Shown one piece after another: positions 52,451 through 62,840 of a DNA stretch of 64,000 nucleotides; the stretch's first letter is position 1, and every line of letters begins with the position of its first letter. This stretch comes from Facklamia lactis (GTDB taxonomy: Bacteria > Bacillota > Bacilli > Lactobacillales > Aerococcaceae), in contig NZ_JACBXQ010000001.1 of the NCBI RefSeq assembly GCF_015863205.1, forward strand, positions 186,001 to 250,000. The letters run 5' to 3'. Both the position numbers and the translations under genes were made by a program. Below the pieces are notes generated by a model. The model had not been told where the DNA came from, made no database searches, and worked only from the letters and a program-made list of their open reading frames with translations.

Positions 52451-53620
52451 CTATACTAATTGATCCATAAAAGATTGACCATTTCCAGTACTTTTGGTAT
52501 TAAAATGATCTGAAATACTTGCGGCAATATCACTGAAAGATTCAGCATTTAACTCTTTTGTATGAGTAAAACTTTTTGAATAGGCCAATAGTGGAACGAA
52601 TTCTCGCGTATGGTCTGTTCCTGGAAAAGTTGGATCATTTCCATGATCAGCAGTAATAAGTAATAGATCATTTTCCTGCATTTTATTTATTATTTCAGGA
52701 ATCCTTTCATCAAATGCTTGTAAAGCTTGCCCATACCCTAGTGGATTTCTTCTATGCCCATATACTGCATCGAAATCCACTAAGTTCGTGAATGAAATGC
52801 CATTAAAATCTTGCTTCATCACAGATAACAATTGATCCACGCCATCCATGTTACTTTTTGTGCGAATGGATTGCGTAATACCTGCACCATTAAAAATGTC
52901 ATTGATTTTACCGATAGCAATCACATCATAATGAGCTTCTTTTAGAAAGTCTAAACAAGTTTTACCAAAAGGATCTAGGGCATAGTCATGTCGATTACTC
53001 GTGCGAGTATAATTCGGTGCCTGACCTACAAATGGACGGGCGATAATCCGACCAATCATATACGGCTCATCTCGCGTAATGTCTCGTGCATATTCACAAA
53101 TTCGATAAAGTTCCTCTAAAGGAACGATTTCTTCGTGTGCTGCTATTTGCAAGACAGAGTCTGCTGAAGTATAAACGATCAAACTCCCTGTCTCTACATG
53201 ATGCTGACCTAATTCTTCAATAATTTCAGTTCCTGAAGCAGGTCGATTCGCTATAACTTTTCGCCCTGAGAAATCTTCGATTCTATGAATCAGTTCCGCA
53301 GGAAAACCGTTTGGAAAAACACGAAATGAGCGATCGATGATGAGTCCCATAATTTCCCAATGCCCCGTCATCGTATCTTTTCCAGCTGATTTCTCAGCTA
53401 ATTTAGTCCAATATGCAATGGGAGAATCGACTGGTTTGATGCCTTTTATGACTTCAATATTGCCTAATCCCATTGCTTCTAAATTTGGTAAGGTGAGCTC
53501 CATCGATTCTGCAATATGTCCCAAGGTATGAGCTCCACTATCACCAAAATGCTCTGCATCATTTGCTTCACCAATCCCTACTGAATCCATAACCAATAAA
53601 TGTATTCTTTTAAATGTCAT
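52451..53620 (-). CDS. deoB: Phosphopentomutase
   Basis: Interconverts (deoxy)ribose 1-phosphate and 5-phosphate, acting directly after PunA. The 389 residues belong to the alkaline phosphatase superfamily: metal aspartates in [20 protein letters not shown], the phospho-threonine in [12 protein letters not shown], and C-terminal ligands in [11 protein letters not shown] and [26 protein letters not shown] precedes the ATG. It is placed between xerD (14-base gap) and punA, as in B. subtilis (xerD-drm-punA). Confidence 0.97.
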   Translation of the reverse strand: MTFKRIHLLVMDSVGIGEANDAEHFGDSGAHTLGHIAESMELTLPNLEAMGLGNIEVIKGIKPVDSPIAYWTKLAEKSAGKDTMTGHWEIMGLIIDRSFRVFPNGFPAELIHRIEDFSGRKVIANRPASGTEIIEELGQHHVETGSLIVYTSADSVLQIAAHEEIVPLEELYRICEYARDITRDEPYMIGRIIARPFVGQAPNYTRTSNRHDYALDPFGKTCLDFLKEAHYDVIAIGKINDIFNGAGITQSIRTKSNMDGVDQLLSVMKQDFNGISFTNLVDFDAVYGHRRNPLGYGQALQAFDERIPEIINKMQENDLLLITADHGNDPTFPGTDHTREFVPLLAYSKSFTHTKELNAESFSDIAASISDHFNTKSTGNGQSFMDQLV

Positions 53621-53633
53621 ATTTTCCTCCTTG

Positions 53634-54536
53634 CTAAGCTCTAGGAAAGTTCTTTCGATAAACTTCTTGTAAACGGTGTTTAGAGATATGAGTATATATT
53701 TGAGTTGTGGAGATATCTGAATGTCCTAACAATTCTTGAACCATTCTTAAATCAGCCCCATTTTCTAATAGATGAGTCGCAAAAGAATGCCTCAACATAT
53801 GGGGAGAGACTGATTGATTTAATCCTGCCACTTGAACATATTTTTTTAGATTTTTCCAGATGCCCTGACGAGTAAAAAACTTTCCTCTCTCTGTTAAAAA
53901 TAAGATAGGCGTTTGAATGGCTGTTTTTTTGGCAGCAAAAACTGGACGAACATCCTGCAAATACTCTTTAATCCAGAATACTGCCTCGTCACCCAATGGG
54001 ATAATTCGTTCTTTATTTCCTTTGCCAATAGTTTGGATAAAACCTAAATCAAGATGTAAATCAGCTATTTTCAATTGAGTTAACTCGCTTACTCTTAAAC
54101 CAGTAGCATACATCACTTCTAATATTGCACGATCTCTGATTCCGATCAAACTTGTAAGATCTGGTGCGTTGAGAATTTGATCCACCTGCTCCATGGTTAA
54201 GCTATGAGGCAAGTTTTTTTCTTGTTTTGGTCCTTGGATTAATTGCATGGGATTTTGTTCAATTAGACCTTCTTTTAGCAAGAAAAGAAAAAATTGTCTG
54301 AGGGTAGATAGCATTCGTGATGTTGAAGAACTAGCATAAGCTTGTTTTTTTAAATCGGCGAGATATGCCTGAATAAAGTGATAATCAACTTCTTGTATGT
54401 CGACTATTTTTTTTTCATGGATAAATTTAAGAAACTTCCGGATATCTAACCGATAGGAGGCCACAGTATTAGTCGATTTTCCTTGATCGATTAGTAAATA
54501 GCGTTCGAAACCTTCTACTATTTCATCGAGTTTCAC
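53634..54536 (-). CDS. xerD: Site-specific tyrosine recombinase XerD
   Basis: Acts with XerC (elsewhere) to resolve chromosome dimers at dif. It has 300 residues: N-terminal SAM-like DNA-binding domain and C-terminal catalytic domain. The catalytic residues are visible: Arg in [10 protein letters not shown], Lys in [11 protein letters not shown], HxxR in [19 protein letters not shown], His in LLGHSDIST, and Tyr in TQIYTHIS. The start is GTG at 54536 with AAGGAT upstream; it overlaps the cvfB end by 14 bases. Location after pyk-cvfB is conserved in Lactobacillales and argues for a core Xer protein, not an integrase. Confidence 0.94.
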   Translation of the reverse strand: MKLDEIVEGFERYLLIDQGKSTNTVASYRLDIRKFLKFIHEKKIVDIQEVDYHFIQAYLADLKKQAYASSSTSRMLSTLRQFFLFLLKEGLIEQNPMQLIQGPKQEKNLPHSLTMEQVDQILNAPDLTSLIGIRDRAILEVMYATGLRVSELTQLKIADLHLDLGFIQTIGKGNKERIIPLGDEAVFWIKEYLQDVRPVFAAKKTAIQTPILFLTERGKFFTRQGIWKNLKKYVQVAGLNQSVSPHMLRHSFATHLLENGADLRMVQELLGHSDISTTQIYTHISKHRLQEVYRKNFPRA

Positions 54537-55407
54537 TTAGATCATCCTTGTCTATTAAGTAAAGCCCCTTCTCTTTTTCCTGACGAATTTTTTTATCTTT
54601 TAGCAAAGAACCGACCGCGCGTTTGAATTGTCCTTTACTAATCCCCAAATAAGATTTAATGACTTCTGGATCTGATTTGTCATGTAGGGGTAAGAAATGG
54701 TTTGGACTTTTATCTAGCAAACGTAACAACATGGTGGCATCATCCTCTATCGCCTCATGGGCACGAGGTTTTAATGAAAGGTTGAGCGAACCATCTGGAT
54801 GAACTTTGGTTACTCTGGCTTGAACTTTCTGTCCTAGTCGTGGTGGGAGGATCCATTCACTTTCATGAACAAAGGCGCGATATCCTTCTTTAGTGATCAA
54901 TTGTGCACCAGCTAATTTCAATTGAAAAATTCTTGCTTCAACATCTTGATTCATAAGTCGTTGAGGAGCTGGTTTGAAAAGTTTAGCAATTTCTTCATAG
55001 TTAGCGATTTGTCCCCAGAAACGATTTTTTTGGTCAACCATTATTGTCAGATACAAACAATCTGCTTTTTGTGGCCAATGTGATCGATCATCGGGCAAAT
55101 CATCTAAGGAGACCACGATATCTTTATTGTATAAACCAATATCCACAAAAACACCCAAATCTTTTCTAACCTGTGTGATGGTTCCCCAACCAAAAAAACC
55201 AGGTCGAATATCTGGTAAGTTGATCTGAATAACTGGGCGGTGATCCATGTCCTCATAAATGAGACCTTCAATTTCTTCTTCTAATTGATAGTGTTCTCCA
55301 TCAGTTTGATCTTTGGCTAATGCAAAAGTTTGTCCATTTTTTTGTACAAAGTAATGGGTGGCATTTTCATCTGTAATTTTTGCTGTAATTATTTCTCCAT
55401 ATTGCAC
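54523..55407 (-). CDS. cvfB: CvfB-like S1-domain RNA-binding protein
   Basis: A 294-residue protein related to CvfB (conserved virulence factor B), which binds RNA through S1-type domains and affects virulence expression in Staphylococcus. The order is an N-terminal OB fold (1-60), S1 domain (GFFGWGTITQVRKDLGVFVD, ~70-120), a second S1-like segment (LGQKVQARVTKVHPDGSLNL), and a C-terminal winged helix (SYLGISKGQFKRAVGSLLKD). The start is GTG at 55407 with GGAG upstream. It is coupled to xerD by overlap. Confidence 0.9.
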   Translation of the reverse strand: MQYGEIITAKITDENATHYFVQKNGQTFALAKDQTDGEHYQLEEEIEGLIYEDMDHRPVIQINLPDIRPGFFGWGTITQVRKDLGVFVDIGLYNKDIVVSLDDLPDDRSHWPQKADCLYLTIMVDQKNRFWGQIANYEEIAKLFKPAPQRLMNQDVEARIFQLKLAGAQLITKEGYRAFVHESEWILPPRLGQKVQARVTKVHPDGSLNLSLKPRAHEAIEDDATMLLRLLDKSPNHFLPLHDKSDPEVIKSYLGISKGQFKRAVGSLLKDKKIRQEKEKGLYLIDKDDLSETR

Positions 55408-55459
55408 TATTTTTTTCTCCTCTTATTGTACCTGTAGTAGCTTTTATTTTACCATAGTT

Positions 55460-55505
55460 CAAAAAACAAAGAAAATACGAACAAGTCTTTATAACTTGCT
55501 CGTAT
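55460..55505 (-). terminator. Terminator of pfkA-pyk
   Basis: On the minus strand a 12-bp stem ATACGAGCAAGT / ACTTGTTCGTAT (one G-T pair), a loop, then TTTTC and TTTGTTTTTTG. It lies just after the pyk stop, and a TGGTAAAAT extended -10 for cvfB may follow. Confidence 0.9.
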
Positions 55506-55521
55506 TATAAGGGGTGGTGAA

Positions 55522-57279
55522 TTAAATGCTGACGGTTGCACCTCGATAGACAAGACCTCTGCGAGCGTCAACGGTGATAAGTTCGTTTGACTGAATGGCC
55601 TCCATGGCGCCTTCTGCTGCTACAATAACCGGAATGCCCCGTTCTAGACCAATTAAAGCAGCGTGTGAAGTAATTCCGCCACTTTCACAAACAATGGCAC
55701 CTGCTTTCTCAAGCGCTGGACCAAAGTCTCTATCCGTTTCGTTAGTTACTAAGACGGAGCCTAGCCCTACTAATTCATTCGCTTCTTCTGCGTTAGTCGT
55801 AATAACAGCTTTACCAATAAAGTTCCCGTTACCAACACCTTGACCTGAAGTCAATTTGGTTCCAATAAGTTGGATCTTCATAATGTTTGTAGTTCCAGAT
55901 TCGCCGACTGGTACACCTGCGGTTATAAGAATTAAATCTCCTTCATTGGCAAAACCTTGTTGAACCGCCATTTGAGAAGCTGAGTCTAACATTTCATCTG
56001 TTGAAGTTGGAACACCAATTACAAAAGGCTGAACCCCCCAAACGATTGATAAGGATCTTTGTACTTCTTCGTCAAAAGTCGCTGCCAAGATATTAGCTGA
56101 AGGACGATATTTTGCAATCATTCTTGCCGTATGACCAGAAGAAGTTGCTGCAACAATCGTTTGAATACCCAAATTCCTAGCCGTATGACCTACAGCTTGT
56201 CCAATAGCTTCCGTCAAATCTTTCTTATCGAAAGCTTTTAATGTAAAGGCATCTTGTCCGTGTAATTGTTCTTCCGTTCGAATGGCTATTTGGGCCATCA
56301 TTTGAACTGCCTCGACAGGATAATCTCCAGAAGCTGTTTCTCCTGAAAGCATGACAGCATCTGTTCCATCAAAAATAGCATTCGCCACATCTCCTGCTTC
56401 TGCACGAGTGGGGCGTGGGTTTCTTTGCATGGAATCTAACATTTGCGTCGCGGTAACTACAGGTTTCCCCGCACGATTACACTTCTTAATAATCATTTTT
56501 TGAATTAAAGGAACATCCTCAGTGGGGACTTCCACTCCTAAATCTCCACGAGCAACCATGATACCGTCTGATACATCAATGATGTCATCGATATTTTGGA
56601 CACCTTCATGATTTTCAATTTTAGCAATGATTTTCACATTGGTCTTACCCTCTTCTTCAAGAACTGCACGAATTTCTAAAACATCACTTGGTCGTCTAAC
56701 AAATGATGCCGCAATAAAGTCGATTCCATGTTGACAACCAAATCGAATATCTGATTCATCTTTTTCAGTGATCCCTGGAAGATTTAAGGATGCGCCAGGA
56801 ACATTGACTCCTTTTTTTGTTTTTAATATTCCTGTATTAAGCACTTCAGTTACAATTTCATTGTTTTCGTGATCAATTTCTATAACTTTTAGATCTACTA
56901 GTCCGTCATCAATTAAAATATGAGAGCCTTCATTAACATCATGGATTAAATGGTCATAACTTACAGAGAATTTGTCAGGCGTTCCCACGACTTCTTCCAT
57001 CGCAATTCGAACTTGTTTTCCTTTTTCTAAAGTGATGGCATCGTTCTCCATAGTGTGAGTTCTAATTTCCGGGCCTTTCGTATCCAATAGTATGGCAGCG
57101 ACCACACCCGCTTCTTCTCTTGCTTCTTTAAAATTATTAAAGCGCACTAAGTGCTCTTCATGGTTACCATGAGAAAAATTAAAACGCCCAACATTCATTC
57201 CGGCTTTTAGCAATTGGACAATAATATCTTTTTCAGTGGTTGCGGGACCTAAAGTACATACTATTTTTGTTTTCTTCAT
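55522..57279 (-). CDS. pyk: Pyruvate kinase (canonical, with C-terminal swivelling domain)
   Basis: Final ATP-forming step of glycolysis (PEP + ADP to pyruvate). It has 585 residues: KIVCTLGPA at the start, PEP/K+ site GRFNFSHGNHEE, DTKGPEIRTH, catalytic IIAKIENHEG, metal site MVARGDLGVEV, ATQMLDSMQRNPRPTRAE, and a complete C (allosteric) domain. From about 475 there is an extra PEP-utiliser swivelling domain with CESGGITSHAALIG, as in Bacillus and many lactobacilli. It lies 20 bases downstream of pfkA, so the two are an operon. All K+ ligands are kept, unlike the paralogue at 4286-5800. Confidence 0.97.
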   Translation of the reverse strand: MKKTKIVCTLGPATTEKDIIVQLLKAGMNVGRFNFSHGNHEEHLVRFNNFKEAREEAGVVAAILLDTKGPEIRTHTMENDAITLEKGKQVRIAMEEVVGTPDKFSVSYDHLIHDVNEGSHILIDDGLVDLKVIEIDHENNEIVTEVLNTGILKTKKGVNVPGASLNLPGITEKDESDIRFGCQHGIDFIAASFVRRPSDVLEIRAVLEEEGKTNVKIIAKIENHEGVQNIDDIIDVSDGIMVARGDLGVEVPTEDVPLIQKMIIKKCNRAGKPVVTATQMLDSMQRNPRPTRAEAGDVANAIFDGTDAVMLSGETASGDYPVEAVQMMAQIAIRTEEQLHGQDAFTLKAFDKKDLTEAIGQAVGHTARNLGIQTIVAATSSGHTARMIAKYRPSANILAATFDEEVQRSLSIVWGVQPFVIGVPTSTDEMLDSASQMAVQQGFANEGDLILITAGVPVGESGTTNIMKIQLIGTKLTSGQGVGNGNFIGKAVITTNAEEANELVGLGSVLVTNETDRDFGPALEKAGAIVCESGGITSHAALIGLERGIPVIVAAEGAMEAIQSNELITVDARRGLVYRGATVSI

Positions 57280-57299
57280 TAAAATATCTCCCTTACTTC

Positions 57300-58271
57300 T
57301 TAATAACGGTCGGTTAGCGAGCGGTTTAACTCATAAAGGTCGTCACGGACTTTATGTTTAACTTTTTCTAGAGTTTCAACAATATCAAACACAGCGAGCT
57401 CTTCACCAATAATTCCAACGTAAATTCCCGATTGTCCATGTAAAATAAGATCTACTGCTTTGGCTCCCATCAAGGTTGCGAAAACACGATCTCTTCCAGT
57501 AGGATTTCCTCCTCTTTGGATATGGGATAAGTTCACTCCACGAACACTTTGTTCGGGCGCTTCTTTTTTGTATTCTTTTATGAAGTCTTCTACCCCCATG
57601 ACACCTTCTGCTAAAACGATGATTGAATAATCTTTACCGTGTTGGCGTGAAGCTCTGACACGTCGAACAATATCCCCCATAAAGAATTCTTCTTCAGGAA
57701 TAATAATGGCATCTGCACCCGTTCCAACACCTGCCCATATGGCAATGTCCCCAGCGTTACGTCCCATCACTTCGACGACAAAAGTTCGATTATGTGAAGC
57801 GGCTGTATCAGTAATATTGTCGATCGCAATGGTGGCCGCTGTCATTGCAGAATCAAAGCCAATTGTATATTCTGTTCCTGGAATATCGTTGTCAATTGTT
57901 CCTGGAATTCCGACTGCTGGAAAACCTAATTTGGTTAAAGAAAGAGCTCCTGCAAATGACCCGTCTCCTCCAATCACAATGAGTCCTTCAATTCCATTCT
58001 CTTCCATTTTTTTAATGGCTTGCTTTTGTACGGCTTCCTCTTTAAATTCTGGATAGCGAGCTGAATAAAGAATAGTCCCTCCTCGACGGATTGCATGCGT
58101 AACATCGGCAACACCTAATTTGATATATTCGCCTTCTACTAAACCTTTAAAACCATGCTGTACACCCATTACTTCAATTTCATGGTGCAAGCCCTCTTCG
58201 ACAACCGCACGTATTGCAGCATTCATTCCAGGTGCATCTCCACCACTTGTCAAGACTGCTAACCGTCTCAT
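57300..58271 (-). CDS. pfkA: ATP-dependent 6-phosphofructokinase
   Basis: Commits fructose 6-phosphate to glycolysis. It has 323 residues: ATP site LTSGGDAPGMNAAIRAVV, Mg/ATP GGDGSFAGA, catalytic GIPGTIDNDIPGTEYTIG with the Asp base, VEVMGRNAGDIA and LSHIQRGGNPTGRD. It is of the bacterial allosteric type. GAGGTGAATG precedes the ATG. It forms the pfkA-pyk operon with its own promoter and terminator. Confidence 0.98.
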   Translation of the reverse strand: MRRLAVLTSGGDAPGMNAAIRAVVEEGLHHEIEVMGVQHGFKGLVEGEYIKLGVADVTHAIRRGGTILYSARYPEFKEEAVQKQAIKKMEENGIEGLIVIGGDGSFAGALSLTKLGFPAVGIPGTIDNDIPGTEYTIGFDSAMTAATIAIDNITDTAASHNRTFVVEVMGRNAGDIAIWAGVGTGADAIIIPEEEFFMGDIVRRVRASRQHGKDYSIIVLAEGVMGVEDFIKEYKKEAPEQSVRGVNLSHIQRGGNPTGRDRVFATLMGAKAVDLILHGQSGIYVGIIGEELAVFDIVETLEKVKHKVRDDLYELNRSLTDRY

Positions 58272-58318
58272 ACATTCACCTCATAAATTCCTATTATCTA
58301 CTTTAAACATCTAGCTAT

Positions 58319-58347
58319 AGTTTATCATCTTTTATTCACTATGTCAT
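58319..58347 (-). promoter_or_regulatory. Promoter of pfkA-pyk
   Basis: Minus-strand ATGACA (58342-58347), a 17-base spacer, then TAAACT (58319-58324), about 50 bases before the pfkA ATG. No clear operator is seen. Confidence 0.5.
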
Positions 58348-58417
58348 TTTAATGATAAGAAGGATAAAAAATGGCTAAGTAATGATTTTGGGTTGCTAGA
58401 AACAATCGTTAAATGAT

Positions 58418-61400
58418 TTACTTCAAAAAAACATTGTCATTTCCAAAGATTTCATATAATCGTTGAATAATTCGTTTGGCAGCAGAAATATTATACTGTG
58501 GATCTAATTGCCAAGCATTACGCTGGGGATCTACTAAGAAAATCTCTAAAGGACCAGGATTTTCTAGAGCAAGTGTTTTTAATGCTTCGATTTGTTGAGT
58601 GTCTTGATTTAATAAACGAATATAGAGTTTATGGGGGGATTGTATGTGGTTAGAATCTTTATTTAAATTTAATTGATCAGCAGCTTGAACCCTTTGAACA
58701 ATGATTTGTTTTTGTTTTTGTCGATCAAAATCGATTTTTCCCTCAATTGCAACGACCCCTTCGTTAAAAATTGCATTTTGATAGCGACGATAAATTGCTG
58801 GAAATAAAACCAATGAAATATCTTGTTGACCATCATTAACGGTTACAAACGCCATAAGTTCTTGGTTTTTTGTCTCAATAACTTTTTGGCTGACAATAAA
58901 AGCTAATAGTTTTATTTTTTTCCCCTTTTCCATTAGCAAAATCTCTTCAATTTGTGACCAAGTTCCATCGTTTTTGATTAAATTTAAATATTCATCAATC
59001 GGATGACCTGCTAATTGGAAACCAAGTACTTCTCGTTCACCTTGAAGTTTTTCACTGTAAGGCCATTCTTTTGAGTGTTCTATTTTGGGTTCAATTTCTT
59101 CAAGGAGATTGAGATTATTCCCCGAAAAGATGCGAAATTGTATTAAGTGATCAAGATTCTCCGATAAGGTAGATCTTGAATAGCCAAATACATCTAGAGC
59201 GCCTGACTTAATAAGTAATTGAATTAAATTTTCTTTTAAAAATTTCTTAGGTAGCCGATTTAAGAAGTTTTGATAATCGCTATAAGGACCAGCTAAACTT
59301 CTATCGCTTAAAATCGCTTGGCAAAAATCATGGCGTAAACCTTTAACTGCCATTAGACCAATTCTAATCTTCTGATTTTCAATAGTAAATTGGCCAGCCG
59401 ATTTGTTGATATTTACAGGTAGAAATTTTCCTAGTTTGTTTTTAGCTGCTCGCACATAATCATCATTCGATTGATGCAGAGATCGGCCTTGATTCAAGAG
59501 AGATAAGTAAAATTCTAAAGGATAATGGCACTTTAGATAAGCAAGTTGATAGGCTAAAGTTGAATAAACAGCTGCATGGGCTCGATTAAAACCATAATTA
59601 GCAAATTGATAGATGTAATCGTAGATTTTAACAGCTATTTCTTCTGGTATATTATTAGAAAGCGCTCCAGCAATAAAATGCTCTTTTTCTTTATTCATAA
59701 TCGCGATGTCTTTTTTTCCCATTGCTCGGCGTAATAAATCTGCTTGTCCCAAACTAAAATTCGCTAATTCTTGGCAAATTTTCATCACTTGTTCTTGATA
59801 AACGATAATGCCATAGGTTTTATCTAAAATCGGTTCTAAGGCTGGATGGAGGTAGATTATTTTTTCTTTGCCATGTTTTCTTGCGATAAAATGATCGATT
59901 TGTTGCATAGGGCCAGGTCGATACAGAGCGTTAACAGCAATGATATCTTCAAATGATTCAGGCTTTAATTTTTTTAATACTTGACGAATTCCTGGTGATT
60001 CAAACTGAAAGACTCCAGCTGTATCTGCTTTTTGAAAAAGTTGAAGGGTTGCTCGATTATTCATATCGATTTGATTAATATTCAGATTTTCCTTGCGATG
60101 AATACGAATATTGTTGAGAATATCATCAAGTAATTGCAAATTTCGCAAACCGAGGAAATCCATTTTTAGCAGTCCAACACTTTCCACATCTTCCATCGCA
60201 AATTGTGTGATTTGCAATTGGTTAGGACGTTCAATGATAGGAATCCATTGACTAAGATCTTGGTCTGCAATCACCACCCCAGATGCATGTGTTGAGGTAT
60301 GACGTGGCAAACCTTCGATCGTTTTAGCAGCTAAGAAAATTTGTTGATTTTGTTGATTTTCATTCAATATTTGGCGTAAAGTTGATGATTTTTGATAAGC
60401 AGTCTCCAAACTAATCGAAACTTCATTGGGAATTGCTTTTGACCACCGATCTTGAATGGCTTTTCCTTTCCCTAAGACTCTAAGTGTATCCCGAATCGAT
60501 TGCTTGGCTCCAAAGCTTCCAAAAGTAATCATTTGAGCGACTTGCTGATGACCATATCGTTTCTCAATATAAAGCAAGACTTGATCACGTTTATCATCTG
60601 GAATATCAATATCGATATCTGGCATATTATGCCGCTCAGGATTTAAAAAACGCTCAAAAAGCAAGCCGTATTCAATCGGATCTACTAGCGTAATATTTAA
60701 TAGAAAAGCTACTAATGAACCAGCTGCAGACCCTCTACCGGGTCCCGTTCTAATACCGTTATTGTGACAATAGTCCATAATTTCCCAAACAATCAGAAAA
60801 TAATCAATAAAGTCCATACTACTGATAATCTCTAATTCATGGGTAAGTCTTTCTAGATAGTCAGGATTTTGATCTTTTTTGCGTTCAATTAAAGCTTGGT
60901 GTGTCAATTCTTTCAGTAGTTCTAATGAATTTTTATGGTGAGTGACAGGAAATTTCGGTAAAAGCGATTGTTCCAGCGGAAGTTCTAGCTGAATCCGATT
61001 CTTTAATTCTTGGCTATTTTCCAAGATAGGAGTTAATCCTTGTTCGATATACATTTGCTCTAAGTCAGATTTGGGATAAAGATAGTGCGCCCCCCGATAA
61101 CTAAAAATGGAATCATCTAAAACTTCATTCCGATCGATTGCTTGTAGAATTTTTAAGCTAAATGCTTCTTCACTTTCTAGGCACTCTACTAATTGATTAG
61201 AAACAATCGGCAAAGAAAAATCCTTAGAAAAATGCATCATTTGCTTACATTCAAATTCATTGAAAGGATAAATCGATAAGCCTAAATAGATGTTTTCTTT
61301 TTTAAAGATTTTTTTCCATTGACGCAATACTTCTTGAGCACGTTCATAATCTTCATATATTAGCGCTTGTTCTAGTTCTCCTGAGCGTCCTCCACTAATC

Positions 61401-61762
61401 ATTAATAAATGATTACGACCTGTAAATAGAATTTCCTTCACTTTTTTTACTGAAATTGACTCTTGAAGAATGGCTTTTGAAAGTTGAATCAAAGATAAAT
61501 ACCCCTGATAGTTCATACAGTAGACTATTAGGGGAAAATTTTTACTTTGATCCACAAAACCTGGCATAAATAAGGTCATGCCAACCATAGGTTTCAGACC
61601 TTCTTGACGGCATCGCTTATAGAAATCTAAGGCTCCATATAGAACATTCACATCCGCAAGCCCTACAGCTTGATAGCCTCGTTCCTTGGCTACACGAACA
61701 TAATCTTCTATTGAGATAGTAGATTGTAATAAAGAATAAGCACTTCGAATATTAAATAGCAC
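58418..61762 (-). CDS. dnaE: DNA polymerase III alpha subunit DnaE
   Basis: Replicative C-family polymerase, the DnaE partner of PolC in Firmicutes (early primer extension). It has 1114 residues: an N-terminal PHP domain (NIRSAYSLLQSTISIEDYV), a palm with catalytic MPDIDIDIPDD near residue 380, FGAKQSIRDTLRVLG, YRPGPMQQIDHFIARKHG, and C-terminal HhH and OB (KIKLLAFIVSQKVI) regions. The PHP metal ligands look incomplete, as in many Gram-positive DnaE. The start is GTG at 61762 with AGAGGGAAG upstream. It lies 20 bases after queA, an arrangement I do not recall as standard. Confidence 0.96.
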   Translation of the reverse strand: MLFNIRSAYSLLQSTISIEDYVRVAKERGYQAVGLADVNVLYGALDFYKRCRQEGLKPMVGMTLFMPGFVDQSKNFPLIVYCMNYQGYLSLIQLSKAILQESISVKKVKEILFTGRNHLLMISGGRSGELEQALIYEDYERAQEVLRQWKKIFKKENIYLGLSIYPFNEFECKQMMHFSKDFSLPIVSNQLVECLESEEAFSLKILQAIDRNEVLDDSIFSYRGAHYLYPKSDLEQMYIEQGLTPILENSQELKNRIQLELPLEQSLLPKFPVTHHKNSLELLKELTHQALIERKKDQNPDYLERLTHELEIISSMDFIDYFLIVWEIMDYCHNNGIRTGPGRGSAAGSLVAFLLNITLVDPIEYGLLFERFLNPERHNMPDIDIDIPDDKRDQVLLYIEKRYGHQQVAQMITFGSFGAKQSIRDTLRVLGKGKAIQDRWSKAIPNEVSISLETAYQKSSTLRQILNENQQNQQIFLAAKTIEGLPRHTSTHASGVVIADQDLSQWIPIIERPNQLQITQFAMEDVESVGLLKMDFLGLRNLQLLDDILNNIRIHRKENLNINQIDMNNRATLQLFQKADTAGVFQFESPGIRQVLKKLKPESFEDIIAVNALYRPGPMQQIDHFIARKHGKEKIIYLHPALEPILDKTYGIIVYQEQVMKICQELANFSLGQADLLRRAMGKKDIAIMNKEKEHFIAGALSNNIPEEIAVKIYDYIYQFANYGFNRAHAAVYSTLAYQLAYLKCHYPLEFYLSLLNQGRSLHQSNDDYVRAAKNKLGKFLPVNINKSAGQFTIENQKIRIGLMAVKGLRHDFCQAILSDRSLAGPYSDYQNFLNRLPKKFLKENLIQLLIKSGALDVFGYSRSTLSENLDHLIQFRIFSGNNLNLLEEIEPKIEHSKEWPYSEKLQGEREVLGFQLAGHPIDEYLNLIKNDGTWSQIEEILLMEKGKKIKLLAFIVSQKVIETKNQELMAFVTVNDGQQDISLVLFPAIYRRYQNAIFNEGVVAIEGKIDFDRQKQKQIIVQRVQAADQLNLNKDSNHIQSPHKLYIRLLNQDTQQIEALKTLALENPGPLEIFLVDPQRNAWQLDPQYNISAAKRIIQRLYEIFGNDNVFLK

Positions 61763-61782
61763 TTACTTCCCTCTTTTCTGAA

Positions 61783-62820
61783 TTATAGAATCAGCATAGC
61801 ATCTCCAAAGCTAAAGAAACGGTATTCCTTCTCAACAGCGTGTTGATAAGCTTTCAAAATTTCTTCTCGCTCATAAAAAGCCGATACAAGCATTACTAGA
61901 GTTGACTGAGGTAAATGAAAGTTGGTAATCAGATGATCTACGGCTAAAAAAGAGTCGCCCGGTTTAATAAAAATATCCGTCCATCCTGAGGAAGCGACAA
62001 TTTTCCCCTTGTTATTTTGGGCAACGGTTTCCAATGTTCGCACAGAAGTTGTTCCTACTGCAATAATTTTTCCTTGTCGGGCTTTGACTTGTTCAATACG
62101 GGCGGCTGCATCTTGACTAACCTGATAAAACTCAGAATGCATATTATGTTCCTCAAGATTATCGACTGAAACAGGTCGGAAAGTTCCGAGACCAACATGA
62201 AGTAGAATAGGAATAATTTCAATTCCTTTGTCTTTTGCAGCCTTCATTAGTTCTGGAGTGAAATGCAGGCCTGCTGTGGGAGCTGCAGCAGAACCATTCT
62301 CTTTGGCGTATACTGTTTGGTAGCGGTCTGGATCTTCTAGACGTTCCTTAATATAAGGGGGTAAAGGCATTTCCCCTAGTGATTCTAATACCTCAAGGAA
62401 GACTCCTTCATATGTAAATTCAATGATTCTGCCCCCATGATCAAGACTTTCAATAATTTCGCCTTTTAATCGAGCATCTTCACCAAAATGTAAAACTGTC
62501 CCAATATGAACACGCTTGCCAGGCTTAACAAGACACTCCCAACAATTCCTCACTGTATTATTAAGTAATAAGATTTCCACATGTGCACCAGTATCCGCTT
62601 TGATTCCAAAAATTCTTGCTGGAATCACACGCGTTTCATTGACCACTAAAGCATCTCCTGGTTTAAAATAATCTAGTACATGTTTGAAGTCAGTATCAAT
62701 CATTTCATTTGAGGTACGATCCAATACTAATAATTTTGAAGCGGATCGATCTTCAAGTGGTGTTTGAGCAATCAAGTGCTCAGGTAGTAAATAATCAAAA
62801 TCTTTTGTTGTTAAAGTCAT
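61783..62820 (-). CDS. queA: S-adenosylmethionine:tRNA ribosyltransferase-isomerase QueA
   Basis: Transfers the ribosyl moiety of SAM to preQ1 at tRNA wobble position 34 in queuosine synthesis. It has 345 residues: [20 protein letters not shown] at the start, [42 protein letters not shown], and [19 protein letters not shown] near the end. All are intact. It lies between ruvB (20-base gap) and dnaE; tgt, the usual next gene, is not here. Confidence 0.96.
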   Translation of the reverse strand: MTLTTKDFDYLLPEHLIAQTPLEDRSASKLLVLDRTSNEMIDTDFKHVLDYFKPGDALVVNETRVIPARIFGIKADTGAHVEILLLNNTVRNCWECLVKPGKRVHIGTVLHFGEDARLKGEIIESLDHGGRIIEFTYEGVFLEVLESLGEMPLPPYIKERLEDPDRYQTVYAKENGSAAAPTAGLHFTPELMKAAKDKGIEIIPILLHVGLGTFRPVSVDNLEEHNMHSEFYQVSQDAAARIEQVKARQGKIIAVGTTSVRTLETVAQNNKGKIVASSGWTDIFIKPGDSFLAVDHLITNFHLPQSTLVMLVSAFYEREEILKAYQHAVEKEYRFFSFGDAMLIL

Positions 62821-62840
62821 TTTTTCTTCTCTCTATTCTT

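Noticed and set aside
53634-54536. xerD as integrase of a mobile element
   Set aside because: It sits in the conserved pyk-cvfB-xerD-deoB context with no attachment-site repeats or phage genes nearby.
57706-58056. 116-codon frame antisense to pfkA
   Set aside because: Antisense shadow of a conserved enzyme, with no independent start signals.
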